From assembly GCA_026391795.1 (NCBI GenBank), contig JAPLDI010000028.1, positions 53,480 to 117,479 of the forward strand: a DNA stretch of 64,000 nt, read 5' to 3'. This DNA is from Bacteroidota bacterium (lineage in GTDB: Bacteria > Bacteroidota > Bacteroidia > Bacteroidales > FEN-979). Position 1 is the stretch's first letter, and each line of letters begins with the position of its first letter. The notes below the pieces were generated by a model. That model was not told the origin of the DNA and did no database searches. It saw only the letters and a program-made list of their open reading frames with translations. Of this stretch, positions 50,020 through 58,800 are shown in pieces. Made by a program: the position numbers and the translations under genes.

Positions 50020-51462
50020 ATGACCCAAACCCTTGTTCCGAAAAAAGACCCGCCTGCACTGCTTCGCTGGGTTGTCCTTATCTTTATCAGTCTTGCCATG
50101 TTCGGCAATTACTATATCTATGACAGCATAAGCCCCCTTGCAGTAGCCCTGAAGACACAATTGAATTTCAGCGACAGTGACCTGGGCCTGCTGCAGGGTA
50201 TTTATAGTTTCCCCAACATCATCATGGTGCTGATCGGGGGACTGATCATCGACCGGATCGGAACAAAAAAAGCATCCCTGATCTTTGCATTTCTTGTGTT
50301 CCTTGGAGCGTTCATCACCGTCCTGAAAGGAGACATCGTACTGATGGCAACCGGAAGGCTCATCTTCGGACTTGGAGCAGAATCGATGATCGTGGCGATC
50401 ACAACCGTCATTGCCCAGTGGTTCAAGGGAAAACAATTATCATTCGCATTCGGGTTGAATCTTACGGTTGCCCGGCTGGGTTCATTTCTTGCACTGAACT
50501 CGGGCACCTGGGGGAAAAGTCTTTACACACACTGGCAAAATCCATTGTGGATATCGGTAGGCGCGGGTGCGATCAGCGTGCTCACCCTTATCGTCTATTA
50601 TCTTATCGACTCCTATTCGAAGAAAACATACAATCTTGGCAAACAGGGGGAACAGGACAAAGTGATCCTTTCGGATGTTTTTGCTTTTGTAAAAACCCGG
50701 TTTATCATCTGCCTGTCGCTTCTGATTCTCGCTTTCCTCGTGATAAACTACACAACAACAACCAAGCTGGAGGTAATGCTCCAGATCGTTCTGTATGTCC
50801 TGATCGTGGTCTTCTCCTTCCTGAATTTCCGTGCTTTCAGCAAATCCTACTGGTTCATTGTTATGCTTTGCATTACTTTTTATTCAGCGATGTTCCCGTT
50901 CCAGACCTTTGCCATTAAATTTTTCCAGGAAGCGCATAATGTCACACCTGAATATGCAGGGTTCCTTTCGAGCTTGCTGACGCTGGCAGCGATGATTTTC
51001 ACGCCCCTTTTCGGTTTGCTTTCCGACTTTATCGGCAAACGTTCCTTACTGATGATGTTTGGCTCCCTGCTGATCATCCCGGTATACCTCCTGATGGGAT
51101 ACACAAACATCAACCTGATCATCCCAATGTCGGTCATGGGCATTGCCTTCTCACTGGTACCGGCCATCATGTGGCCATCGGTTTCACTGGTAACCCCTTC
51201 CTCGAAGCTCGGAACTGCATATGGATTGATGACCATGATCCAGAATATCGGATTGTTCGGATTCAACATTGCGATCGGCTGGGCAAATGATGTTTCCAAA
51301 GCTTCTGCCACCCATCCGGAAGGGTATCACCTCGGGATGTGGATATTCAGTACCCTGGGATTTTTCGGACTGATGTTTGCCTTCTTTCTCCGCAGGAATG
51401 AGATGGGCCCGCATAAATTCGGACTGGAATATGGTACCCATTACAATAAAAGGCCGGGATAA
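50020..51462 (+). CDS. Major facilitator superfamily transporter
   Basis: 480 residues with about twelve membrane helices. The motif between helices 2 and 3 is GLIIDRIGTKKASLIFA, a good match to the MFS GxxxDRxGxRR signature, and it recurs in weaker form as GLLSDFIGKRSLLMMFG in the second half. The start (PALLRWVVLIFISLAMFGNY) and the overall pattern resemble MFSD1-like prokaryotic transporters. The substrate is unknown. It lies 39 bp before mqnB. A TACTTTTG element is at 49956-49963. Confidence 0.87.
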   Translation: MTQTLVPKKDPPALLRWVVLIFISLAMFGNYYIYDSISPLAVALKTQLNFSDSDLGLLQGIYSFPNIIMVLIGGLIIDRIGTKKASLIFAFLVFLGAFITVLKGDIVLMATGRLIFGLGAESMIVAITTVIAQWFKGKQLSFAFGLNLTVARLGSFLALNSGTWGKSLYTHWQNPLWISVGAGAISVLTLIVYYLIDSYSKKTYNLGKQGEQDKVILSDVFAFVKTRFIICLSLLILAFLVINYTTTTKLEVMLQIVLYVLIVVFSFLNFRAFSKSYWFIVMLCITFYSAMFPFQTFAIKFFQEAHNVTPEYAGFLSSLLTLAAMIFTPLFGLLSDFIGKRSLLMMFGSLLIIPVYLLMGYTNINLIIPMSVMGIAFSLVPAIMWPSVSLVTPSSKLGTAYGLMTMIQNIGLFGFNIAIGWANDVSKASATHPEGYHLGMWIFSTLGFFGLMFAFFLRRNEMGPHKFGLEYGTHYNKRPG

Positions 51463-51466
51463 TCCG

Positions 51467-51474
51467 TACTTTTG
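51467..51474 (+). promoter_or_regulatory. -7-like element TACTTTTG upstream of mqnB
   Basis: An exact match to the TAnnTTTG -7 consensus 28 bases before the mqnB start codon, just after the MFS stop codon. No TTTG -33 element is present at the right distance, so mqnB may also be read from the upstream gene. Confidence 0.4.
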
Positions 51475-51501
51475 CCTGGAATTACCATTAATTTTATTTT
51501 T

Positions 51502-52191
51502 ATGAAGATTTTGATCGTTGCGGCAACGAGATTTGAAATTCGCCCGCTGGCCGATAAGTTTGCTTATGTTCAGAAAGAAGATGACAGCCTGGCGCATTAC
51601 CAGTTCCGGAACGATAAGGTTGATTTCCTGATCACCGGAATGGGAATGACCGCCACCGCATTTCACCTTGGGAAACAACTTCCCGGATCCAATTATGATC
51701 TCGTCATCAATGCAGGAATCTGCGGTTCTTATTCCGGTTCACTGCCGATCGGAAAGGTGGTGAATGTTACAGAGGAATCCATCTCCGATCTCGGAGCCGA
51801 AAACAACGATCAGTTCATTTCCCTTTTCGATCTTGGGCTGATGGATGCTGATGAACCGCCTTTCAGGTCAGGGAAACTGCTCAACAACTCTACCCCGAAA
51901 GGGGCTGTCCTCCGCAAACTTGACCGTGTAAAGGGAATCACCGCCAACACCATTCACGGGCATCCCGAAACGATCCGGAAGATCCGTGAACAATTCCATC
52001 CGGATGTCGAAAGCATGGAAGGCGCTGCATTTTTTTATGCCTGCCTTACTACCGGGGTTCCCTTCCATCAGCTCCGCAGCATCTCCAACTTCGTGGAAGA
52101 AAGGGATAAGTCGAAGTGGGACATCCCCCTGGCACTTGCAAACCTGAATGCAACGCTGTTTGACATCCTTAAGGAACAAACCACGAAATGA
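51502..52191 (+). CDS. mqnB: Futalosine hydrolase
   Basis: About 229 residues from the ATG giving MKILIVAATRFEIRPL; an ATG ten codons upstream is less likely. A nucleoside phosphorylase-like fold with GMGMTATAFHLGKQL, the INAGICGSYSG loop and VESMEGAAFFYACL, the nucleoside-binding motif. It removes the adenine base from futalosine or aminofutalosine in menaquinone synthesis. It lies next to mqnD and in the same window as mqnE, which supports the assignment over MTA/SAH nucleosidase. Confidence 0.9.
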   Translation: MKILIVAATRFEIRPLADKFAYVQKEDDSLAHYQFRNDKVDFLITGMGMTATAFHLGKQLPGSNYDLVINAGICGSYSGSLPIGKVVNVTEESISDLGAENNDQFISLFDLGLMDADEPPFRSGKLLNNSTPKGAVLRKLDRVKGITANTIHGHPETIRKIREQFHPDVESMEGAAFFYACLTTGVPFHQLRSISNFVEERDKSKWDIPLALANLNATLFDILKEQTTK

Positions 52192-52280
52192 AATGAGATG
52201 TGAGATGTGAGATGTGAGATGAGGGATGTGGGATATTGCATGTACGTTAAACTTCAATTCATAATCCGAAATTCGTAATT
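52190..52280. repeat. GAGATGT heptamer and AATTCGTAATT tract
   Basis: Starts at the mqnB stop codon with repeated GAGATGTGAGATGTGAGATG, then GGATGTGGGATA, and ends CGAAATTCGTAATTTG directly before mqnD. It is the complement of the CACATCTCACATC units at 13801-13830. Confidence 0.8.
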
Positions 52281-52283
52281 TGA

Positions 52284-53096
52284 ATGGGAACGGTTATCCA
52301 TCTTGGTTTTTCTCCCTGCCCGAACGACACCTTCATCTTCGCTCCGATGGTGCAGGGAATGATCGATACGGAAGGGATTGAGTTCGATTACCGGATGGAG
52401 GATGTGGAGACGCTTAACCACCTGGCCATGGAAGGGGTATTGGATATGGTCAAGGTGAGTTTTCATGCTTTTCTTCACCTTAGTCCTACTTACCGGTTGT
52501 TTGATTCCGGGAGTGCACTTGGATCCGGAAACGGCCCCCTGCTTATCAGCATGAAAAACTTTTCCATCCATGAACTGGAGGACCGGATGGTTGCGATACC
52601 GGGAGAATACACAACCGCCAACCTTTTACTGAAAATCATTGCGCCTGCGATTCACCGAAAAAAAATACTGCTCTTCAATGAGATCGAGGATGCGGTCCTG
52701 AAGGACGAAGCTGATGCCGGAGTGATCATCCATGAAAACCGGTTCACCTATGAGAGGAGAGGATTGCAGAAGATTGCTGATCTCGGGGAAGCTTATGAAA
52801 AGCTTACCCTCAGCCCGATCCCCCTTGGCGGGATCATTGCTCAAAAAAAACTTGGAACAGAAATCCTCGATACATTAAACCGGATCCTTCACAGGAGTGT
52901 TGCCTTTGCCATGGAAAACCCTGATAAGGTGATGGATTTTGTGCGATGCCATGCCCAGGAAATGGAAGATGAAGTCATGATGAAGCACATCCGTCTTTAC
53001 GTGAACAACTTTACACTCGACCTGGGGCAGGAAGGAAGAAAAGCCATTTCCATACTGTTTGAACTTGCCCATGAAAGGGGATTGATAAAATCGTAA
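52284..53096 (+). CDS. mqnD: 1,4-dihydroxy-6-naphthoate synthase
   Basis: 270 residues with a periplasmic-binding-protein-like fold. The start LGFSPCPNDTFIFAPMVQG with GIEFDYRMEDVETLNHLA is diagnostic of MqnD, which turns cyclic de-hypoxanthine futalosine into 1,4-dihydroxy-6-naphthoate. It lies 92 bp downstream of mqnB with a repeat tract between. mqnA and mqnC are not in the window. Confidence 0.94.
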   Translation: MGTVIHLGFSPCPNDTFIFAPMVQGMIDTEGIEFDYRMEDVETLNHLAMEGVLDMVKVSFHAFLHLSPTYRLFDSGSALGSGNGPLLISMKNFSIHELEDRMVAIPGEYTTANLLLKIIAPAIHRKKILLFNEIEDAVLKDEADAGVIIHENRFTYERRGLQKIADLGEAYEKLTLSPIPLGGIIAQKKLGTEILDTLNRILHRSVAFAMENPDKVMDFVRCHAQEMEDEVMMKHIRLYVNNFTLDLGQEGRKAISILFELAHERGLIKS

Positions 53097-53125
53097 CACG
53101 TGACGCGTAAAGCGTGACGCGTCAC
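53097..53125. repeat. ACGCGTAAAGCGTGACGCG tract
   Basis: ACGTGACGCGTAAAGCGTGA followed by CGCGTCACG; the CGTGACGCG and CGCGTCACG parts are complementary and could form a hairpin between mqnD and the next gene. Confidence 0.6.
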
Positions 53126-53139
53126 GAAATATCAGAACC

Positions 53140-54420
53140 ATGCTGCACAACCTTGCCATTAAATCCATTGAAAAAGCTTTCCGGTCGGCGATTTCCAAAG
53201 GCCTCATCCGTGAAGAGGATACCCTGGTCATGTTCCATGACCTTGCATTTCTGAAGGAGCGCATCCTTTTGCTGAAGTCGCTATTTCCGCCCCAAACCCT
53301 TCACGGGGTTGCCATGAAAGCCAACCCGCTGAAAAAGATCCTGGAGTTTTTACTGCCGCTCCGGGCCGGGACAGAAGTTGCATCGGTCGGGGAATTAAAG
53401 CTGGCCCTCAAGACCGGCTATCCCCCCGGGATGATCGTCTTTGATTCACCTGCAAAAACCTGGCAGGATCTGGAATTTGCGCTTCTGACCGGGGTTCATA
53501 TCAACATTGATTCCCTGGCAGAGCTGGCTCGTGTTGCCAGCCTGAAAGAGAAGATTGTTTCAGACAGTACGCTCGGTATACGCATCAATCCGCAGGTCGG
53601 AATCGGCACGATCGCCGAATCGAGTGTTGCCGGTGAATACTCAAAATTCGGAATCCCGGTGAAAACAAAAAGGGAAGAACTGGAAGCAGCTTTTCTAACA
53701 TATCCCTGGCTTACAGGGGTGCACCTGCACGTAGGCTCACAGGGATGTTCCATGGAATTGCTGCTGAACGGCATCGGAGTCCTGTATAATTTTGTGACCG
53801 GGATCAATGCGAAACGAAAAGAGATGAACCATCCTCCAATCTCCATCTTCGATATCGGAGGCGGACTTCCTGTTTCCTATCGATCGGACCAGGTTCCTGT
53901 TTCGATGGAAAAATACGCCGGGGAGATTGCTGACCGTTTTCCCTCTCTTTTCACCTCTCACTTTTCACTTCTCACCGAATTTGGCCGCTGGGTGCATGTC
54001 AATGCCGGGTGGACTGTAAGCCGGGTGGAATATGTAAAACGGGATCCCGGAATCAACACCTTGATGATCCATGCAGGAGCTGATCTTTTTATACGGGAAT
54101 GCATGAACCCGGAAAGCTGGCCACATGAATACAGTATCTTTGACCGGTCAGGCAACCTGAAGTCGGGAAAGGACCAGAATCCCTATAACCTTGCCGGCCC
54201 GCTCTGTTTTTCAGGGGATATCCTTGCGAGGAATGTCGTTTTACCGGTTGTTGAAGAAGGCGATACGCTTGTGATCCATGATACCGGCGGATATACGATC
54301 GGCATGTGGTCGAGGTACAACAGCCGTCAAACCCCCAGGGTCATCGGCTATGAAGGTGATGAATTCAGGATTCTCAGGGAGCGGGAGAGTTTTGAGGAGC
54401 TGGAGAGGTTTTGGGAGTAG
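53140..54420 (+). CDS. Fold-type III PLP decarboxylase, diaminopimelate decarboxylase-like
   Basis: 426 residues: alanine racemase-like TIM barrel with the PLP lysine in HGVAMKANPLKKI, VHLHVGSQG with the His that stacks on PLP, IFDIGGGLPVSY as the phosphate loop, and GPLCFSGDILARNVVLP in the C-terminal beta domain. This is the layout of LysA and related amino acid decarboxylases. The usual EPGR-type segment reads LLTEFGR, so the substrate may differ from diaminopimelate. The stretch FTSHFSLLTE is encoded by TCACCTCTCACTTTTCAC-like low-complexity DNA and may be a repeat intrusion. It is in tandem with mqnD and hldD. Confidence 0.82.
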   Translation: MLHNLAIKSIEKAFRSAISKGLIREEDTLVMFHDLAFLKERILLLKSLFPPQTLHGVAMKANPLKKILEFLLPLRAGTEVASVGELKLALKTGYPPGMIVFDSPAKTWQDLEFALLTGVHINIDSLAELARVASLKEKIVSDSTLGIRINPQVGIGTIAESSVAGEYSKFGIPVKTKREELEAAFLTYPWLTGVHLHVGSQGCSMELLLNGIGVLYNFVTGINAKRKEMNHPPISIFDIGGGLPVSYRSDQVPVSMEKYAGEIADRFPSLFTSHFSLLTEFGRWVHVNAGWTVSRVEYVKRDPGINTLMIHAGADLFIRECMNPESWPHEYSIFDRSGNLKSGKDQNPYNLAGPLCFSGDILARNVVLPVVEEGDTLVIHDTGGYTIGMWSRYNSRQTPRVIGYEGDEFRILRERESFEELERFWE

Positions 54421-54483
54421 CAGGCGGACGCTTGTCAAACCAGCAAACTTTATTAACTTTACTGCCAGCAAAACAGCAAACGT

Positions 54484-55467
54484 ATGATCATCGTCACAGG
54501 TTCAGCCGGATTTATCGGAAGTTGCCTTGTCAGTAAACTGAACAATAAAGGCATCAAGGATATCGTCCTGGTGGATGATTTTTCAACGGAAATCAGGAAC
54601 AGGAACATCCGCAACAAATCCTACCTGGAAAAAGTGGACCGGAAGGAGTTTTTTGAATGGCTTAAACGGCATCGTTCTGATGTTGAGTTCATCTTTCACA
54701 TCGGAGCCCGCACCGATACCACGGAATTCAACATGACTGTTTTCGACGAGCTGAACCTGAATTATTCCAAATGGATGTGGAGTGCCTGTTCAGCGTATAA
54801 GATTCCTTTGATCTATGCATCGTCTGCAGCCACTTACGGGGATGGGAAACTGGGCTATTCCGATGATCCTGGTCTGATCCCCCGGCTTCAGCCCTTGAAC
54901 CCCTATGGGATCTCCAAGAATGAATTTGATAAATGGGCATTAACGCAGGATTCTCAGCCACCCTTCTGGTTCGGACTTAAGTTTTTTAATGTTTACGGAC
55001 CGAATGAATACCATAAAGGCAGGATGGCCTCGGTAGTATTTCACGCCTTTAACCAGGCGGCCGTGCTGACGGGCGGACAGGCGGACGGAACGGTTAAATT
55101 ATTCAGGTCGCATAACCCGGCATATACCGATGGGGGACAGCTTCGCGATTTTATTTATGTGAAGGATGTGATCGATGTAATGTTCTTCCTGATGAATCAC
55201 AAACAGGACTCGGGTATTTACAACCTCGGCACAGGAAAAGCACGTCCCTTCATCGATCTTGCCAATGCTGTCTTCGCCGCCCTGAATAAAAATCCCAACA
55301 TCAGTTTCATTGACACTCCTGCCAACATCCGTGACAAGTATCAGTATTTCACCCAGGCCGACATGGCAAAGCTACTGGGAATCGGGTACGAAAAACCTTT
55401 TTACACACTGGAAACAGGCATTGAAGAGTACATCCAGGGGTATCTTATTGACGGCACATTTTTCTGA
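54484..55467 (+). CDS. hldD: ADP-L-glycero-D-manno-heptose 6-epimerase
   Basis: 327 residues, a short-chain dehydrogenase-type epimerase that makes the heptose precursor of lipopolysaccharide core. NADP-binding glycine motif TGSAGFIGS at the start, FHIGARTDTT, YASSAATYGDG and the catalytic YxxxK in NPYGISKNEFDKW are all typical. A segment GGQADG (codons around 55069-55089) that is not usual in the family is encoded by a GCGGACAGGCGGACGG string, which also occurs between genes at 29336. The reading frame is intact. Confidence 0.93.
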   Translation: MIIVTGSAGFIGSCLVSKLNNKGIKDIVLVDDFSTEIRNRNIRNKSYLEKVDRKEFFEWLKRHRSDVEFIFHIGARTDTTEFNMTVFDELNLNYSKWMWSACSAYKIPLIYASSAATYGDGKLGYSDDPGLIPRLQPLNPYGISKNEFDKWALTQDSQPPFWFGLKFFNVYGPNEYHKGRMASVVFHAFNQAAVLTGGQADGTVKLFRSHNPAYTDGGQLRDFIYVKDVIDVMFFLMNHKQDSGIYNLGTGKARPFIDLANAVFAALNKNPNISFIDTPANIRDKYQYFTQADMAKLLGIGYEKPFYTLETGIEEYIQGYLIDGTFF

Positions 55468-55493
55468 AACGAAGCAAGAATAACTGTTTCGGG

Positions 55494-55510
55494 GCTCAAT
55501 GGAATCATTT
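55494..55510. repeat. Direct repeat copy 1 (GCTCAATGGAATCATTT)
   Basis: A 17-base motif repeated with one change at 55659-55675, inside the terminator in front of the giant gene. The first copy is followed by GATTGAG, which can pair with its CTCAAT. Confidence 0.7.
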
Positions 55511-55549
55511 GATTGAGAGAAACTTTCCCTTGTATGTTAAAAAAGTAAA

Positions 55550-55575
55550 AAAAAATTCACAATTGTGAATTTTTT
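55550..55575. promoter_or_regulatory. Perfect 26-bp palindrome
   Basis: The palindrome AAAAAATTCACAATTGTGAA plus six T residues is perfectly symmetric about 55562/55563. It is 83 bp after the hldD stop. It could be an AT-rich terminator for hldD or an operator, since it overlaps the TTG of the promoter proposed at 55563-55596. Confidence 0.6.
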
Positions 55576-55596
55576 CCAAGAATGGAGTATCTTTGG
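55563..55596 (+). promoter_or_regulatory. Possible promoter in front of the giant gene
   Basis: TAtcTTTG at 55589-55596 fits the -7 consensus; a TTG lies 23 bases upstream (55563-55565), slightly more than the usual 19-21. Transcription would start near 55603. Confidence 0.5.
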
Positions 55597-55598
55597 GT

Positions 55599-55690
55599 AT
55601 CCGTTAGGGAAGTTGAGTGACCCGGACGGTATATTTAATCAACAGGCACAGTTAGGCTGCTCAATGGAATGATTTATCATTCCATTTTTT
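55599..55690 (+). ncRNA. Candidate short structured leader or small RNA
   Basis: Between the possible promoter and a terminator lies about 90 bases with a predicted hairpin: CCGT, TA, GGG pair with CCC, GG, ACGG around an AAGTTGAGTGA loop. It ends in the terminator at 55663-55690. No known RNA family was recognised. It could be a small RNA, an attenuator of the giant gene, or chance. Confidence 0.35.
55663..55690 (+). terminator. Rho-independent terminator upstream of the giant gene
   Basis: A 10-bp perfect stem (AATGGAATGA at 55663-55672, complement at 55677-55686) with a TTTA loop, ending in six T residues. It lies 133 bases before the start codon of the giant gene and 196 bases after the hldD stop. 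Confidence 0.8.
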
Positions 55691-55823
55691 AACATTGATA
55701 ATGTAAATTTACTTCATTCAATTATCTTTTATTAAATCATCAATTCGTTTTTTTTCAAAATCCATATATAAAGCCAGATTAATTAACCGGAAAAATCAAT
55801 TAATATTTCAAAAAACCAATCTT

Positions 55824-58800
55824 ATGAAAAGGATTTTTACTTGTATCATTGTAGCAATTGTTTTTATCCTCTCAATGGAGAATATGACAGCCCAGAACAT
55901 CGGAACGTACGTATTCTCACCTCCATCAACAGTTGCTTTCGTACCACTTTCCGGATCGACCGTTTTTACGGTGAATGGCGGATCAGGCACTTTGGATGAT
56001 GGATACTCTTTGCCCATCACCCTTCCATTCACATTTAATTTCGGAGGAACTCCCAGCACCCAGGTGGTGATCAATACAAACGGATGGCTTATTTTCGGAA
56101 CAACCACCACCACCGGGAATTATTCAGCCTTGGGTGGGACTGATAATAACATTATTTGTTTTCTTAACAGGGACCTGAATAACACCGGTGCTGTGTACAG
56201 CTATTTAACAACAGGTTCTGCGCCTAACCGTATCTTCAAAATTGAAGCGCTGAACTTCTGGAGGTATCTTGCACCTACGGAACTTGGTAATGCACAGGTA
56301 TGGTTGTATGAAACAACCAATGCCGTGGAGATCCATTACGGATCTTTTGTTGCCTGGACAACCGGGTACACATGCCAGATAGGTCTTCGTGGAACTTCGA
56401 CTGCAACGACACAGGTTGTATCGCTTTCAGGAACGGGTAGCACAACATGGACTGCTCCTGTTGCCGGGAATTCATCTGCTTCTACAATGAGCCTGGATGT
56501 TCAGCCGGCAAGCGGGTTAATGTACAAATTCTCACCTCCGCCTCCCTGTTCAACACCCCTGGCCCAGCCCACATCCCTGGTACTTACCCCTACAACAACA
56601 ACCATCGGGGGATCGTTCACTGCATCCGGAAGTGCTGATTCCTACCTTGTGGTGCGTAGCCTGAGCAGTACACTTTCTGCAACACCTGTCAACGGGACAA
56701 CATATTTGGCTGGATCTTCCTTTGGAGGAGGAACCGTTGAATATTGGGGAGGTGCAACAACATTTACGTCTACCGGACTGACCCCAAACACCTTGTATTA
56801 CTACTTCATTTTTGCAGCCAATAATGGCTGCATTGGATCCCCTCCTTTATACTTAACCACGGCTCCTCTTTCACTTAGCCAGTCAACATTACAGATCTTT
56901 CCACTCAGCGGTAACAAAACAGTTGGACCTACCGGAGATTTCTTCACGCTGACTGCTGCCTTTGCATACCTGAATACAAACGGGGTGAACGGAGCTTTGA
57001 ACCTTATCCTTCAGTCGACCTATGTCAGTTCTGTTGAACCGGCATTCCCGATCCCGGCATTGCCCATACCCGGTGCAAGTTCAACCAATAAAGTCACCGT
57101 TTACCCATCGGCATCCGGCCTTTCCATTACCAGTGCCAGTGCCACCGGTACGATCAATATGAACGGGGCGAACTTTGTCACATTCGATGGGCGTGTGAAT
57201 GCTGCCGGCTCAACCAAGAACATGGTTATCGAAAACACGAATGTGGCAGGATATGCCATTCAGTTTATTAACGGAGCTGTTAACAATACACTAAAATATT
57301 GTGTGGTCAAAGGTGTTGAAACTTCAACCTCGCTCGGGGTTGTTAATTTTGCAACTACCACTACAACTTCCGGTAACAACAATAACCTGATCGACAACTG
57401 CGATGTAAGGGATGGCGCTTCAAACCCGGCAAACCTGATCTATTCCTTAGGAACCTCAGGTATACCAAACATGAATAACACTGTTTCAAACAGCTACCTC
57501 TTCAACTGGTTCCTGGCCTCAACGACGATACAGACTGCGGCAATCAACCTTCTGACGGGTAGTTCAGACTGGACCATCAATGCAAACAGCTTTTATGAGA
57601 CAGCTTCGCTCACCTACACCAGTACCGGTACCGTGTCCATCATCAACATGACCAATACCTTAAATGGGGTCAACTTTGTGGTGACCAACAACTTTTTCGG
57701 TGGAACAGCTCCCTTGTGCGGAGGTGCGCCTATGACCTTAACAGCAGGCACAGGAACTCCCTTGTACCGTTTAGTCTATTTCAATACAGCCAATGGCACT
57801 GCATCCCTTTGCCAGGGCAACACATTCTCCAACATGTCGATGACGACTGCCCTTGCAGGGTTCGGTTGCCTTATTTACCATGGAAACGGATTCATCAATA
57901 TTCTTAACAATACCCTGGGAAGCCAGACACTGACCGGAGATATTAACTTTATCAATTCAAGCACAGGGGCTGCCACATTCTGCGGTCTCCTTGCAGGAGG
58001 GAGTACCAATGTTGCCAACATCAATATTTCGGGAAACAGTCTTGGAGGGATTACTGCTTCAACCACAAGTACGGGTTCTGTCGGAATCCGGCTTGTTTAT
58101 GCGCAGGCAGTTTTCGGAAGCAATATCACGATCAACAACAACCTGATCGGGGGAACGGTAGCCAACAGCGTTCAGCAGACTACGAACAATATCATAACGG
58201 CGATCATGATCCTGAATCCTTCCATCGGGAATATCATTACAAATAATATCATCCGGAATCTCACCCATAACAACACCGGGGTTACCGGTTCCATCACGGG
58301 TATTAACCTCCAGTCCAACGGAGGTCATACGATTACCGGGAATACGATTTACAATCTGACTACGAACTGTACCAACACTGCCATCAACAATGCCGCATCC
58401 ATCGTCGGCATCACGATGACTGCAGCAACCACTCCCGGTACGGTGGTTTCCCAGAATACCATCTACAACCTGGTCAATACCGACGTCACGGTTGCGGGTG
58501 CTATCAATGGCATGTATTTTGGAACTCCGGCCATCGGACAGACCACCATTTCGAGAAACTTCATTCACAGCTTCTCAACTGCTTCGGCAACATCCATGCA
58601 GACGGGTATATTTGTTCCCAATACAGGGAATGCGATGGTCTTTAACAATATGGTCCGACTGGGTTTCGATGCCAGCGGCAACCCTCTTACCAATTCCGTT
58701 CAGCTTAACGGGATCTACAAGGCATCGAGCGGGAATGTCGGGGTTTACTTCAACTCGGTCTATATCGGTGGAACAGGTGTTGTCAGCGGTGCTGTGAACA

